Shown here piece by piece: positions 18,117 to 25,120 of a stretch of DNA of 64,000 bases (position 1 is its first letter; each line of letters begins with the position of its first letter). The DNA is from Streptomyces sp. NRRL F-4489. Lineage in GTDB: Bacteria; Actinomycetota; Actinomycetes; Streptomycetales; Streptomycetaceae. Under the pieces are notes generated by a model, which was not told where the DNA came from, searched no databases, and was given only the letters and a program-made list of their open reading frames with translations. The position numbers and the translations under genes were made by a program. Location of the stretch: contig NZ_LLZI01000112.1 of the NCBI RefSeq assembly GCF_001509485.1, forward strand, positions 162,956 to 226,955, written 5' to 3'.

Positions 18117-18254
18117 ATGGAGCAGCACAAGGTGTTCACCCCGATCGCCGACCCGGGCCAGCTCGCCCACCTCTCCGCCACGCACTCCAACGCCCTCGTC
18201 GAGAACCCCTTCGACGAGGAGGCGCCCGCGGCCGGCACCGACGCCGACAAGTAA
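18117..18254 (+). CDS. putative azoline RiPP precursor peptide
   Basis: A 45-residue peptide preceded by ACGGAGG at good spacing. No cysteine is present. Ser20, Thr22 and Ser24 alternate in LAHLSATHSN with His18 and His23, and are the most plausible cyclodehydration sites; T8 and T41 are the only other hydroxyl residues. The rest is an N-terminal segment MEQHKVFTPIADPGQLAHL and an acidic tail ENPFDEEAPAAGTDADK. Its position directly before a leader-binding protein, YcaO and SagB-like genes identifies it as the substrate. Which part is leader, core or follower is not determinable here. I infer oxazoline/oxazole rings plus imidazoles as a metal-binding core. Confidence 0.78.
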   Translation: MEQHKVFTPIADPGQLAHLSATHSNALVENPFDEEAPAAGTDADK

Positions 18255-18264
18255 GGCACCGCGG

Positions 18265-18296
18265 CGGGCCCGCCCGGCACCGTCCGGGCGGGCCCG
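18265..18296 (+). terminator. perfect 13-bp hairpin after the precursor gene (attenuator/stabiliser)
   Basis: CGGGCCCGCCCGG (18265-18277) pairs perfectly with CCGGGCGGGCCCG (18284-18296) around a CACCGT loop, in the gap between precursor and maturation genes. Such hairpins usually allow partial read-through so the precursor transcript exceeds that of the enzymes. No T-tract follows, so it could instead protect the upstream mRNA 3' end. Confidence 0.7.
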
Positions 18297-18334
18297 TCCC
18301 GTTCCCCCTCCCCCGACCCGTCAGGAGACCCCCC

Positions 18335-19186
18335 GTGGCCAGCGCTCCCCAGCTCCTCCCCGGCGTCAGCCTCGTCACCGCCCCCGGCGGCGGACTGGCC
18401 GTCCGTACCGCCGAGGGGGAATTCCTACGGGTCGACACCGCGCGGACCGCGCCGGAGCGGCTGATCGGCGCGCTGACCGGGCAGCCGGAGGGCACCGCGG
18501 CGGATCCTGAACTCGCCGCGCTGCTGGGGGCGTTCGAGGACGCGGGCTACGCCGGGACGGACGCGGCGGCGCGGCCGGGGCGGCTCACCGGGCGGACCGT
18601 GCTGCTGCTCGGCGACCCGGCGCTGACCGCACCGCTCGGCCGGCTGGTACGCGCCGAGGGCGGCACCGCCCGCCCGGCCGGCACCGAGGAGATCGCCCGG
18701 CTGCCCGACGGCACGCACCGGCCGGGCACCACCGCGGTCGTGTGGTGCCTCAACTCCCCGGTGCCGGAAGGGCTGTGGGACGGCGCCGACCGCCTCCCTG
18801 GGCACCGCACCGCCTGGCTGCGCTGCCACCGCGAGGGCGCCCAGGTCTGGCTGGAGCCGCTGGCCGACCGGCCCGGCGACGTCACCTCCGGCCACGTCCG
18901 GCTGCGCCGCCTGGCCGCCACCCCCGCGCACCGCGAACTGGCGGCGTACTGGGCCGGCCACCGCACGCCCGACACCGGGCCGCCGGTCACCGAGACCGCC
19001 GCCGCGCTGATCGCCGCGCTGCTCACCGCCGATCTGCTCGCCTGGGCCGCCGGCGCCCCTGGCCCCGGACCGCTGCCCGTCCGCCGCCGGCTGCGCCGCC
19101 TCGACCTGCGCGACCTGGCGGTGACCGCGCACCCGGTCCTCCCGGTGCCGGAGGTGGCGCCGCTGCCCGACCGGACGGGCCGATGA
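18335..19186 (+). CDS. TOMM leader-binding / Ocin-ThiF-like protein (cyclodehydratase C-protein type)
   Basis: A 283-residue protein. Residues about 5-75 look like a RiPP recognition element (PGVSLVTAPGGGLAVRTAEG, ALTGQPEGTAADPELAALLG). From about residue 88 a degenerate E1/ThiF-like Rossmann region follows (GRTVLLLGDPALTAPLGRLV), without the ATP or zinc motifs of true E1 enzymes. That is the layout of C-proteins that present the leader to YcaO. GTG 18335 follows CAGGAGA. Its stop overlaps the next start (ATGA). Confidence 0.7.
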   Translation: MASAPQLLPGVSLVTAPGGGLAVRTAEGEFLRVDTARTAPERLIGALTGQPEGTAADPELAALLGAFEDAGYAGTDAAARPGRLTGRTVLLLGDPALTAPLGRLVRAEGGTARPAGTEEIARLPDGTHRPGTTAVVWCLNSPVPEGLWDGADRLPGHRTAWLRCHREGAQVWLEPLADRPGDVTSGHVRLRRLAATPAHRELAAYWAGHRTPDTGPPVTETAAALIAALLTADLLAWAAGAPGPGPLPVRRRLRRLDLRDLAVTAHPVLPVPEVAPLPDRTGR

Positions 19187-20700
19187 CCAGCCCGGGAGAG
19201 CCGATGACCAGCACCGTGCTCGTCCCCATGGACGACGGCGTGCGCCTGGCCACCGACCTCCACCTGCCGGACCGGACCGGCCGGCACCCGGCCGTCCTGA
19301 TCCGCACCCCCTACGACCGGCGCGCCCACCGCGCCGAACTGCGCGCCTGGGCCGCGCGCGGTTTCGCCGCCGCCGTCCAGGACGTGCGCGGCCGGCACGG
19401 CTCGGAGGGCCGGTGGCGGCCGTTCCACGGGGAGGCGGCGGACGGCACCGCGACCCTGCGGTTCCTGCGCGCCCAGGAGTGGAGCGACGGCCGGGTCGTC
19501 GCCGCCGGCAGCTCGTACGCCGCGCACTGCGCGCTCGCCACCGCCACCGGCCCCGGCGGCCGCCCGGACGCGGTGATCGCCGCCGTGCCCGCGCTCGGCC
19601 CCGCCGAGACCGCCCGCGAACCGCACGGCCCGGAGCGGCTGCTGGCCCGGGCCGGCTGGTGGGCGGCGCACGGCGACCGGCCCGACTCCGACCCCGGCGC
19701 CCTCGGGCGCGCCCTGGCCGCCGACCCGGACCTGCTCGCCCACCTCCCGGTCGCGGCGCTGCCCGTCCGCCTCGGCCGCGCGCTGCCGTCCTGGCGCGGG
19801 GTGTGGGACGCCGAACGGCCCGGCGCGCTGCTGCGGTCCGCCGGCCGCGCCACCGTGCCGCTGCTCGCCGTCGCCGGCACCCAGGACCCGTTCGCGGACG
19901 ACACCCACCGCCTGTGGCGGGCGTGGGGCGGCCCGGCCCGCCTGCTGACCGGCCCCTGGGGCCACGGCCTGACCGCCGAGCCCGGCCCCGGGGCCCGCCC
20001 CGCGCACCGCGTCGCGCTCGGCGCGCTCTACGTCCGCTTCGCCCGCGCCGCCCTCGACGGCCGGCTCTCCCCCGGTGCGTACGGCGCGCTCGCGCTGGCC
20101 GGCAGCGACCTGTGGTTCCGGCCCGGCGAACGGACCGCGCCGCGGGTGTGGCACTTCGGGGCCCGGGACGGGCTGCGGCCGCTGCGGGGCCCGGACTTCA
20201 CCGCCGACCCGGCGCGCCCGGTGCGCTCCGACACCCTCGACGTCCCGGCCGCCGGCCCGCCCGACCGGTGCCTGCTGGTCACCCCGCCGCTGCCCCGGCC
20301 GCTGGATCTGCTCGGCCCGGCGCAGGCGCGGCTGACCGCCGTCGCGGACGCGGCCCCGGCCGACTGGGCGGTCCGGGTGGCCGCGCTCGCGCCGGACGGC
20401 CGGGCCGAACCGCTGGCGCTCGGTGTGGTCCGCCGCGCCGATCCGCCGGGCGCCGCCGCGGAGTTCACCGTCCCGCTGGGCCGCCCGGCCCGCCGGCTGC
20501 CCGCCGGCACCCGGCTGCGCGTCGAGGTCGCCGGCCACCACTTCCCCGCCCACGCCCGCCAGCCGCACACCGGCGAGGACCCGGTGACGGCCACCCGGCT
20601 GCGCGCCTCCCGCCGGACCGTGCGGCTCACCGGCAGCGCCCTGGTGCTGCACACCGGCCGGACCCGAGGCGTCGACCCCGTACAGGAGATATGCCGTTGA
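19183..20700 (+). CDS. CocE/NonD-family (S15-type) hydrolase inside the RiPP operon
   Basis: A 505-residue alpha/beta hydrolase with a C-terminal jelly-roll domain. The N-terminal start PMDDGVRLATDLHLP, DVRGRHGSEG, nucleophile in AAGSSYAAH, Asp in AGTQDPFADD and His in GPWGHGL are typical of X-Pro dipeptidyl-peptidase/CocE enzymes. It may trim the modified peptide or hydrolyse an ester or amide. The ATG overlaps the previous stop; a second in-frame ATG lies at 19204. Such a hydrolase is not a standard azoline RiPP component. Confidence 0.82.
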   Translation: MTSPGEPMTSTVLVPMDDGVRLATDLHLPDRTGRHPAVLIRTPYDRRAHRAELRAWAARGFAAAVQDVRGRHGSEGRWRPFHGEAADGTATLRFLRAQEWSDGRVVAAGSSYAAHCALATATGPGGRPDAVIAAVPALGPAETAREPHGPERLLARAGWWAAHGDRPDSDPGALGRALAADPDLLAHLPVAALPVRLGRALPSWRGVWDAERPGALLRSAGRATVPLLAVAGTQDPFADDTHRLWRAWGGPARLLTGPWGHGLTAEPGPGARPAHRVALGALYVRFARAALDGRLSPGAYGALALAGSDLWFRPGERTAPRVWHFGARDGLRPLRGPDFTADPARPVRSDTLDVPAAGPPDRCLLVTPPLPRPLDLLGPAQARLTAVADAAPADWAVRVAALAPDGRAEPLALGVVRRADPPGAAAEFTVPLGRPARRLPAGTRLRVEVAGHHFPAHARQPHTGEDPVTATRLRASRRTVRLTGSALVLHTGRTRGVDPVQEICR

Positions 20701-22067
20701 ACACCCCGCCGCTGCCCCTCGACGCGCTCGTCGACCCGGTCTGCGGACTGATCCGCACGGTCGCCCCCGTGGCCCACCCCGACGGCGCCCCGCCCCGCTA
20801 CACCGCGATGACCGCCGAGGTCTCCGACGCCCGCCGGTTCGGTGCCTGGCCCGCCGACCGGGTCTCGCTGGGCACCACGTTCGGCGATCCGGACGGCGCC
20901 CGCACCGCCGCGATCGCCGAGGCCGTCGAACGCTACTGCGGCAACTACCTCCCGCCCGCCGGCCACCCCGGCGCCCCGCGCCGCGCCACCGCCGCCGAAC
21001 TGGCCGCCGAGGGGCTGCGGTTGTACGGCCCCGGCGAGCTGCCCCGGTATGCCGACTGGCAGTACGGCCGGCCCGGCTTCCCGTACCGGCCGTTCGACGC
21101 CGACACCCCGGCCCTGTGGGCGCGCGGCACCGAGGACGGCGACGCGTGCTGGGCGCCGGTCGCGCTCACCCACCTCAACTGGCGCCAGGGCGCGCTGCGT
21201 TCCCTCCCCCGCACCCATCACCTCAACTACGCCGGGATCGCCACCGGGCAGGGCCTGGCGGACGCCGTCGAGCGCGGCCTCCTGGAAGTCGTCGAACGGG
21301 ACGCGCTGGAGCTGTGGTGGCACCTCGACGGCCCCACCCGCGGCATCGACCCGGCCAGCGTCCCCGGCCTCGGCCGCGACCTGGCGGGCTGCGGCCTCGA
21401 CGTGTGGATCGTGGAGCTGCCGTCGGAGTTCGCGCCGTGCATGGCGGCGCTGGTGCACGACCCCGGGCGCGGCCTGTACGCGGCCGGTTTCGCCTGCCGG
21501 TACGACCCGGCCGAGGCCGCCCGCAAGGCCGTGCTGGAGGCCGTGCACACCTGGGTCTTCACCCAGGGCGCGGTGGACGCGGACGGCTGGGTCTTCGGGG
21601 CCGTCGAGGCGGGCCTGCTGGCGCCCGGCCTCTATCTGGACCACCGGGCCGACCGCCGCTATCTGGACGACTGCGGGCCCGACTTCGCACACGTACGGGA
21701 CCTCGGCGCGCACGTCCAGGTGTGGCTCGACCCGCGCACCGCGCCGCTGGCGGAACGCTTCACCGCGCCCGCCCTCGGCGTCGTCCCGGTCGGCGCGGTG
21801 GCGCCCGGCAGCCGGGCCGCGCTGGACCGCCGGCTGGCCGAAGGCGGCCACCGGGTCCTCACCTTCGACCTGACCACCGAGGACGTCGCCGAGACGCCCC
21901 TGCGGGTGGCCCGCGTCCTGGTGTCCGGGCTGATCCCCAACGCCCCCGCCGCCTTCGGCTACTTCGGCTGCCCGCGCTTCGCCGACGCGGCGCTGGCCCG
22001 CGGCTGGCGGACCCGCCCGCCGGCCCGGCCCGGCGACTTCACCCTCGCGCCCCCGCCCCATATGTGA
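20691..22067 (+). CDS. YcaO-domain cyclodehydratase (D-protein)
   Basis: A 458-residue YcaO enzyme, which phosphorylates backbone amides with ATP to make azolines from Ser/Thr/Cys. ATP/Mg motifs are visible in GTTFGDPDGARTAAIAEAVE then RYCGN (about residues 61-86) and NYAGIATGQGLADAVERGLL then EVVERDALELWW (about 178-215). The C-terminus ends LAPPPHM, similar to the proline-rich tails important in azoline D-proteins. The ATG at 20691 has AGGAG only 2 nt away; a TTG at 20697 has better spacing. It overlaps the hydrolase 3' end. The short leader-binding gene upstream is its expected partner. Confidence 0.93.
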   Translation: MPLNTPPLPLDALVDPVCGLIRTVAPVAHPDGAPPRYTAMTAEVSDARRFGAWPADRVSLGTTFGDPDGARTAAIAEAVERYCGNYLPPAGHPGAPRRATAAELAAEGLRLYGPGELPRYADWQYGRPGFPYRPFDADTPALWARGTEDGDACWAPVALTHLNWRQGALRSLPRTHHLNYAGIATGQGLADAVERGLLEVVERDALELWWHLDGPTRGIDPASVPGLGRDLAGCGLDVWIVELPSEFAPCMAALVHDPGRGLYAAGFACRYDPAEAARKAVLEAVHTWVFTQGAVDADGWVFGAVEAGLLAPGLYLDHRADRRYLDDCGPDFAHVRDLGAHVQVWLDPRTAPLAERFTAPALGVVPVGAVAPGSRAALDRRLAEGGHRVLTFDLTTEDVAETPLRVARVLVSGLIPNAPAAFGYFGCPRFADAALARGWRTRPPARPGDFTLAPPPHM

Positions 22068-22076
22068 GCCGCCCCG

Positions 22077-23357
22077 ATGACCACACCCCCGTCCGGCCCC
22101 CTCGCCTCCGGGGCCGACCCCGCCGCCCTGGTGACCGCCGCGCTCGCCCGGGCCCGTTCCGCCGAGGTCCCGCGCCCGGAAACGCCCGGACCCCGGCCCG
22201 CCCCGGCGCCCGGCCCGTCCGCCGGTCCCCCGGTCCCCGTCCCACCGCCCCTGGACCGGATCCTGCGGCTCTCCCTCGCCGCCGCGGACGGCCCCGCCGG
22301 ACGGCTGCGCCCGGTGCCGTCCGCCGGTGCGCTGCACCCCGTGGCCGCCCGCCTCCTCGCCGGTCGCGGCGGGCCGCTGCCCCCGGGCCGCTACCGCTAC
22401 GATCCGCTCGCCCACCGGCTCCACCCGTACGCCCCGGCGCCGCGCACCGCCCCGCCCGGCACCCTCGCCGTCCTCACCGTCACCGCCCACCGCACCACCG
22501 CGCACTACGGGCACCGCGGCTGGCCGCTGCTGCTCCTGGACACCGGGCACGCCGCCGCGGCGCTGGCGCTGGCCGGCGCGCACGCGGTGTGCCTGGACGC
22601 GGACGGCGCCCTCCTCACCCGGGCCGCCGCCCTGACCGCCGCCGACCGGGCCCATCCGCTGGCCGCCGTCCGCCTCACCCCCGGCGGCCCGCCCGACGCC
22701 CTGGAACGCTGGGCCGCGCCCCCGCCACCCGACCCACCAGCAGCCGAACTGACCGCTTCAGAAAGGGTGTTGACGGCCCTCACCCACGCCCCCGGCACCC
22801 GGCCCCGCTGGCACCCCGTCACCTCGCTCGGTCTGCCCGACGGCCTGCTGGCGGCCCGCCGCAGCGCCCCGCCCGGCTTCCCCGCCGTCCCCGGCGACAG
22901 CGAACTGGCCGCCGTACTCACCGCCGCCCGCGACGCCCTCCCCGCCGCGCCGCCGTGGTGCGCCGCCACCGGCGGGCCCCGGCCGGCGCTGCGGGAGCTG
23001 CGCGGCGACGGCCGGCTCGGCGTGCTGGCCGCCGGCGACGCCCGGCCCACCCTCGCGGTGTGGGCCGCCGGCCAGGCGTGGCTCGCCACCACCGGCGCGG
23101 TGCTGCTGGCGTACGGCTGCCCGGACGGCGCGGCCCCGGCGGCGGTCCGCGCCGCCCACCTCACCGCCGGCTACGCGGCGGGCTTCGCCCTGCTCACCGC
23201 CGCCGCGCTGGGCCTGCGCACCCGGCCGGTCGGCTCCTGGCAGGGCGCCGACCTCGGGGCGGCGCTGGGCGGCCCGCCCGGCCGCGACCTGGTGGTGCAC
23301 GGCCTGGCCCTGGGCCGCCCCGGCCCCCCGCACCAAGGAGATGACGACCCGTCATGA
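22077..23357 (+). CDS. SagB/ThcOx-like nitroreductase-fold protein
   Basis: A 426-residue protein with two nitroreductase-like portions. The first has PVPSAGALHPVAARLLAGRG (about residues 80-100), a SagB hallmark. The second has RRSAPPGF (about 260) and a C-terminal AAALGLRTRPVGSWQGADLG. SagB-type enzymes use FMN to oxidise azolines to azoles. The first half lacks the Arg-Arg-Ser phosphate-binding start, so one half may be structural. It overlaps the next ABC gene (ATGA). Confidence 0.72.
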   Translation: MTTPPSGPLASGADPAALVTAALARARSAEVPRPETPGPRPAPAPGPSAGPPVPVPPPLDRILRLSLAAADGPAGRLRPVPSAGALHPVAARLLAGRGGPLPPGRYRYDPLAHRLHPYAPAPRTAPPGTLAVLTVTAHRTTAHYGHRGWPLLLLDTGHAAAALALAGAHAVCLDADGALLTRAAALTAADRAHPLAAVRLTPGGPPDALERWAAPPPPDPPAAELTASERVLTALTHAPGTRPRWHPVTSLGLPDGLLAARRSAPPGFPAVPGDSELAAVLTAARDALPAAPPWCAATGGPRPALRELRGDGRLGVLAAGDARPTLAVWAAGQAWLATTGAVLLAYGCPDGAAPAAVRAAHLTAGYAAGFALLTAAALGLRTRPVGSWQGADLGAALGGPPGRDLVVHGLALGRPGPPHQGDDDPS

Positions 23358-25120
23358 TGCTCCACCCCGAACTCCTGCGCGCCGCCCGGACCGCCCGCGG
23401 CCCGCTGCTGGGCGCGACCGCCCTGCTGGCCGCCGTCACCGCCACCCACCTGGCCCAGGCGGTGCTGCTGGCGCACGCCCTGGCCGCGCTCGCCCGCGGC
23501 GGCTCCCCGCACCTGGCGGCGCTGCTCGGCGCGGTGCTCGGCGCCGTCCTGCTGCGGGCGGTGCTGGTCCGCGGCCAGCGGGACCTCGCCGTCCGGGCCG
23601 GATCCCGGGTCCGCGTCGAACTGCGCGACGCCCTCCTGGAACGGCTCGGCCGCACCGGCGGCGCACCCGGCGGCCCGGACGCCGCGGCCCGGTCCGGGGC
23701 GGTGCGGGCCACCCTGGTCGACGGGGTGGAGGGCGTGGACGCGTACGTCTCCCGCTATCTGCCGCAGGCCGCCGTGACCTGCGTGGTCCCGCTCGTCCTG
23801 CTGGCGGTGGTGACCGCCGCCGAACCGCGCGCCGGAGCGGTCCTGGCCCCGGCGCTGGTGCTGGCCGTGTTCGTACCCCGCTGGTGGGACCGGCTGCTGG
23901 CCCGCCGCGGGGCCCGGCACTGGGGCGCGTACGAGGCGCTGGCCGCCGACTATCTGGAGGCGCTGCAGGGCATGCCGGCGCTGCGGGCGGCCGGTGCGGT
24001 CGGCCGCACCCGCGCCCGGCTGGAGCGCGCCTCGGGAGAGCTGCACCGGGCCACCGTCGCCAAACTGCGGGTCTCCCTGATCGACACCGGTCTGACCGAC
24101 CTGGCCGTCCAGGGCGGTACGGTCGCCGCCACCCTGGTCGCCTGCTGGTCCGCGGCCTCCGGGCGGACCGCCGCGACCGGGACGTATCTGCTGCTGATGC
24201 TGGCGTCGGAGTGCTTCCGGCCGGTGCGCGACCTCTCCCGCGAGTGGCACGCCGGTTACCTCGGCGTCTCGGCGGCCGACGGCCTGGCCCGGCTGCGCAC
24301 CGCCGAAGGCGGCGTCGCCGATACCGGCCGCCACCGGCCGCGGTGGGACACCGCCCCGGCGATCCGCTTCGACCACGTCACCTACCGCCACCCCGGGACG
24401 GCCCGGCCCGCCCTCGACGACGTCAGCTTCACCGCCGAGGCGGGCCGCACCACCGCGATCGTCGGCCCGTCCGGCGCCGGCAAGTCCACCCTGCTGGGCA
24501 CCCTGCTGCGCCGGTTCGACCCCGACGCCGGCCGGGTGCTGCTCGACGGCACCGACGCCCGCGACCTCGCGCTGGACGCGCTGCGCCAGGGCATCGCCGT
24601 GGTCTCCCAGGAGACGTACCTCTTCCACGGCACCGTCGCCGACAACCTGCGGCTGGCCCGCCCCGGCGCCACCGACGCCGAACTCCGCGCCGCCGCCCGC
24701 ACCGCCGGCGTCCACGAGGAGATCGCCCGCCTGCCGGGCGGCTACGACAGCGTCATCGGCGAACGCGGCGCGACCCTCTCCGGCGGCCAGCGGCAGCGCC
24801 TGGCGCTGGCCCGCGCGCTGCTCGCCGACGCGCCCGTGCTCGTCCTGGACGAGGCCACCAGCGCCGTCGACGAGCGCCGCCAGGCCCGGATCGGCGCTGC
24901 CCTGGCGGCCGCCGCCCGCGGCCGCACCTGCCTGATCGTCGCCCACCGGCTGTCGTCCGTCCGGCACGCCGACCGGATCGTGGTGCTGGACGGCGGCCGG
25001 GTCGAGGCCGTCGGCGACCACACCGCCCTGCTCGCGGCCGGCGGGCTCTACGCCCGGCTGGTCGCCGCCGACGAGGACCGCCCCGCCACCGCTCCGCCCC
25101 CCGAGGAAACCGCCGCATGA
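23354..25120 (+). CDS. ABC half-transporter, exporter type (first of a pair)
   Basis: A 588-residue fusion of six membrane helices (residues about 15-300) and an ATPase domain: Walker A VGPSGAGKST, Q-loop VVSQETYLFHG, signature LSGGQRQRLALARALLADA, Walker B VLVLDEATSAVD and switch His in VAHRLSSV. It is related to CydD and multidrug/peptide half-exporters. There is no peptidase C39 domain, so leader removal is done elsewhere. The downstream gene encodes its partner; together they probably export the mature RiPP. Confidence 0.88.
   Translation: MMLHPELLRAARTARGPLLGATALLAAVTATHLAQAVLLAHALAALARGGSPHLAALLGAVLGAVLLRAVLVRGQRDLAVRAGSRVRVELRDALLERLGRTGGAPGGPDAAARSGAVRATLVDGVEGVDAYVSRYLPQAAVTCVVPLVLLAVVTAAEPRAGAVLAPALVLAVFVPRWWDRLLARRGARHWGAYEALAADYLEALQGMPALRAAGAVGRTRARLERASGELHRATVAKLRVSLIDTGLTDLAVQGGTVAATLVACWSAASGRTAATGTYLLLMLASECFRPVRDLSREWHAGYLGVSAADGLARLRTAEGGVADTGRHRPRWDTAPAIRFDHVTYRHPGTARPALDDVSFTAEAGRTTAIVGPSGAGKSTLLGTLLRRFDPDAGRVLLDGTDARDLALDALRQGIAVVSQETYLFHGTVADNLRLARPGATDAELRAAARTAGVHEEIARLPGGYDSVIGERGATLSGGQRQRLALARALLADAPVLVLDEATSAVDERRQARIGAALAAAARGRTCLIVAHRLSSVRHADRIVVLDGGRVEAVGDHTALLAAGGLYARLVAADEDRPATAPPPEETAA

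Noticed and set aside
18036..18254. Longer 72-codon reading of the precursor starting at ATG 18036
   Set aside because: This start lies within the Zur-like box and lacks a ribosome site, whereas ATG 18117 has a strong one. The upstream residues are unlike a leader peptide.
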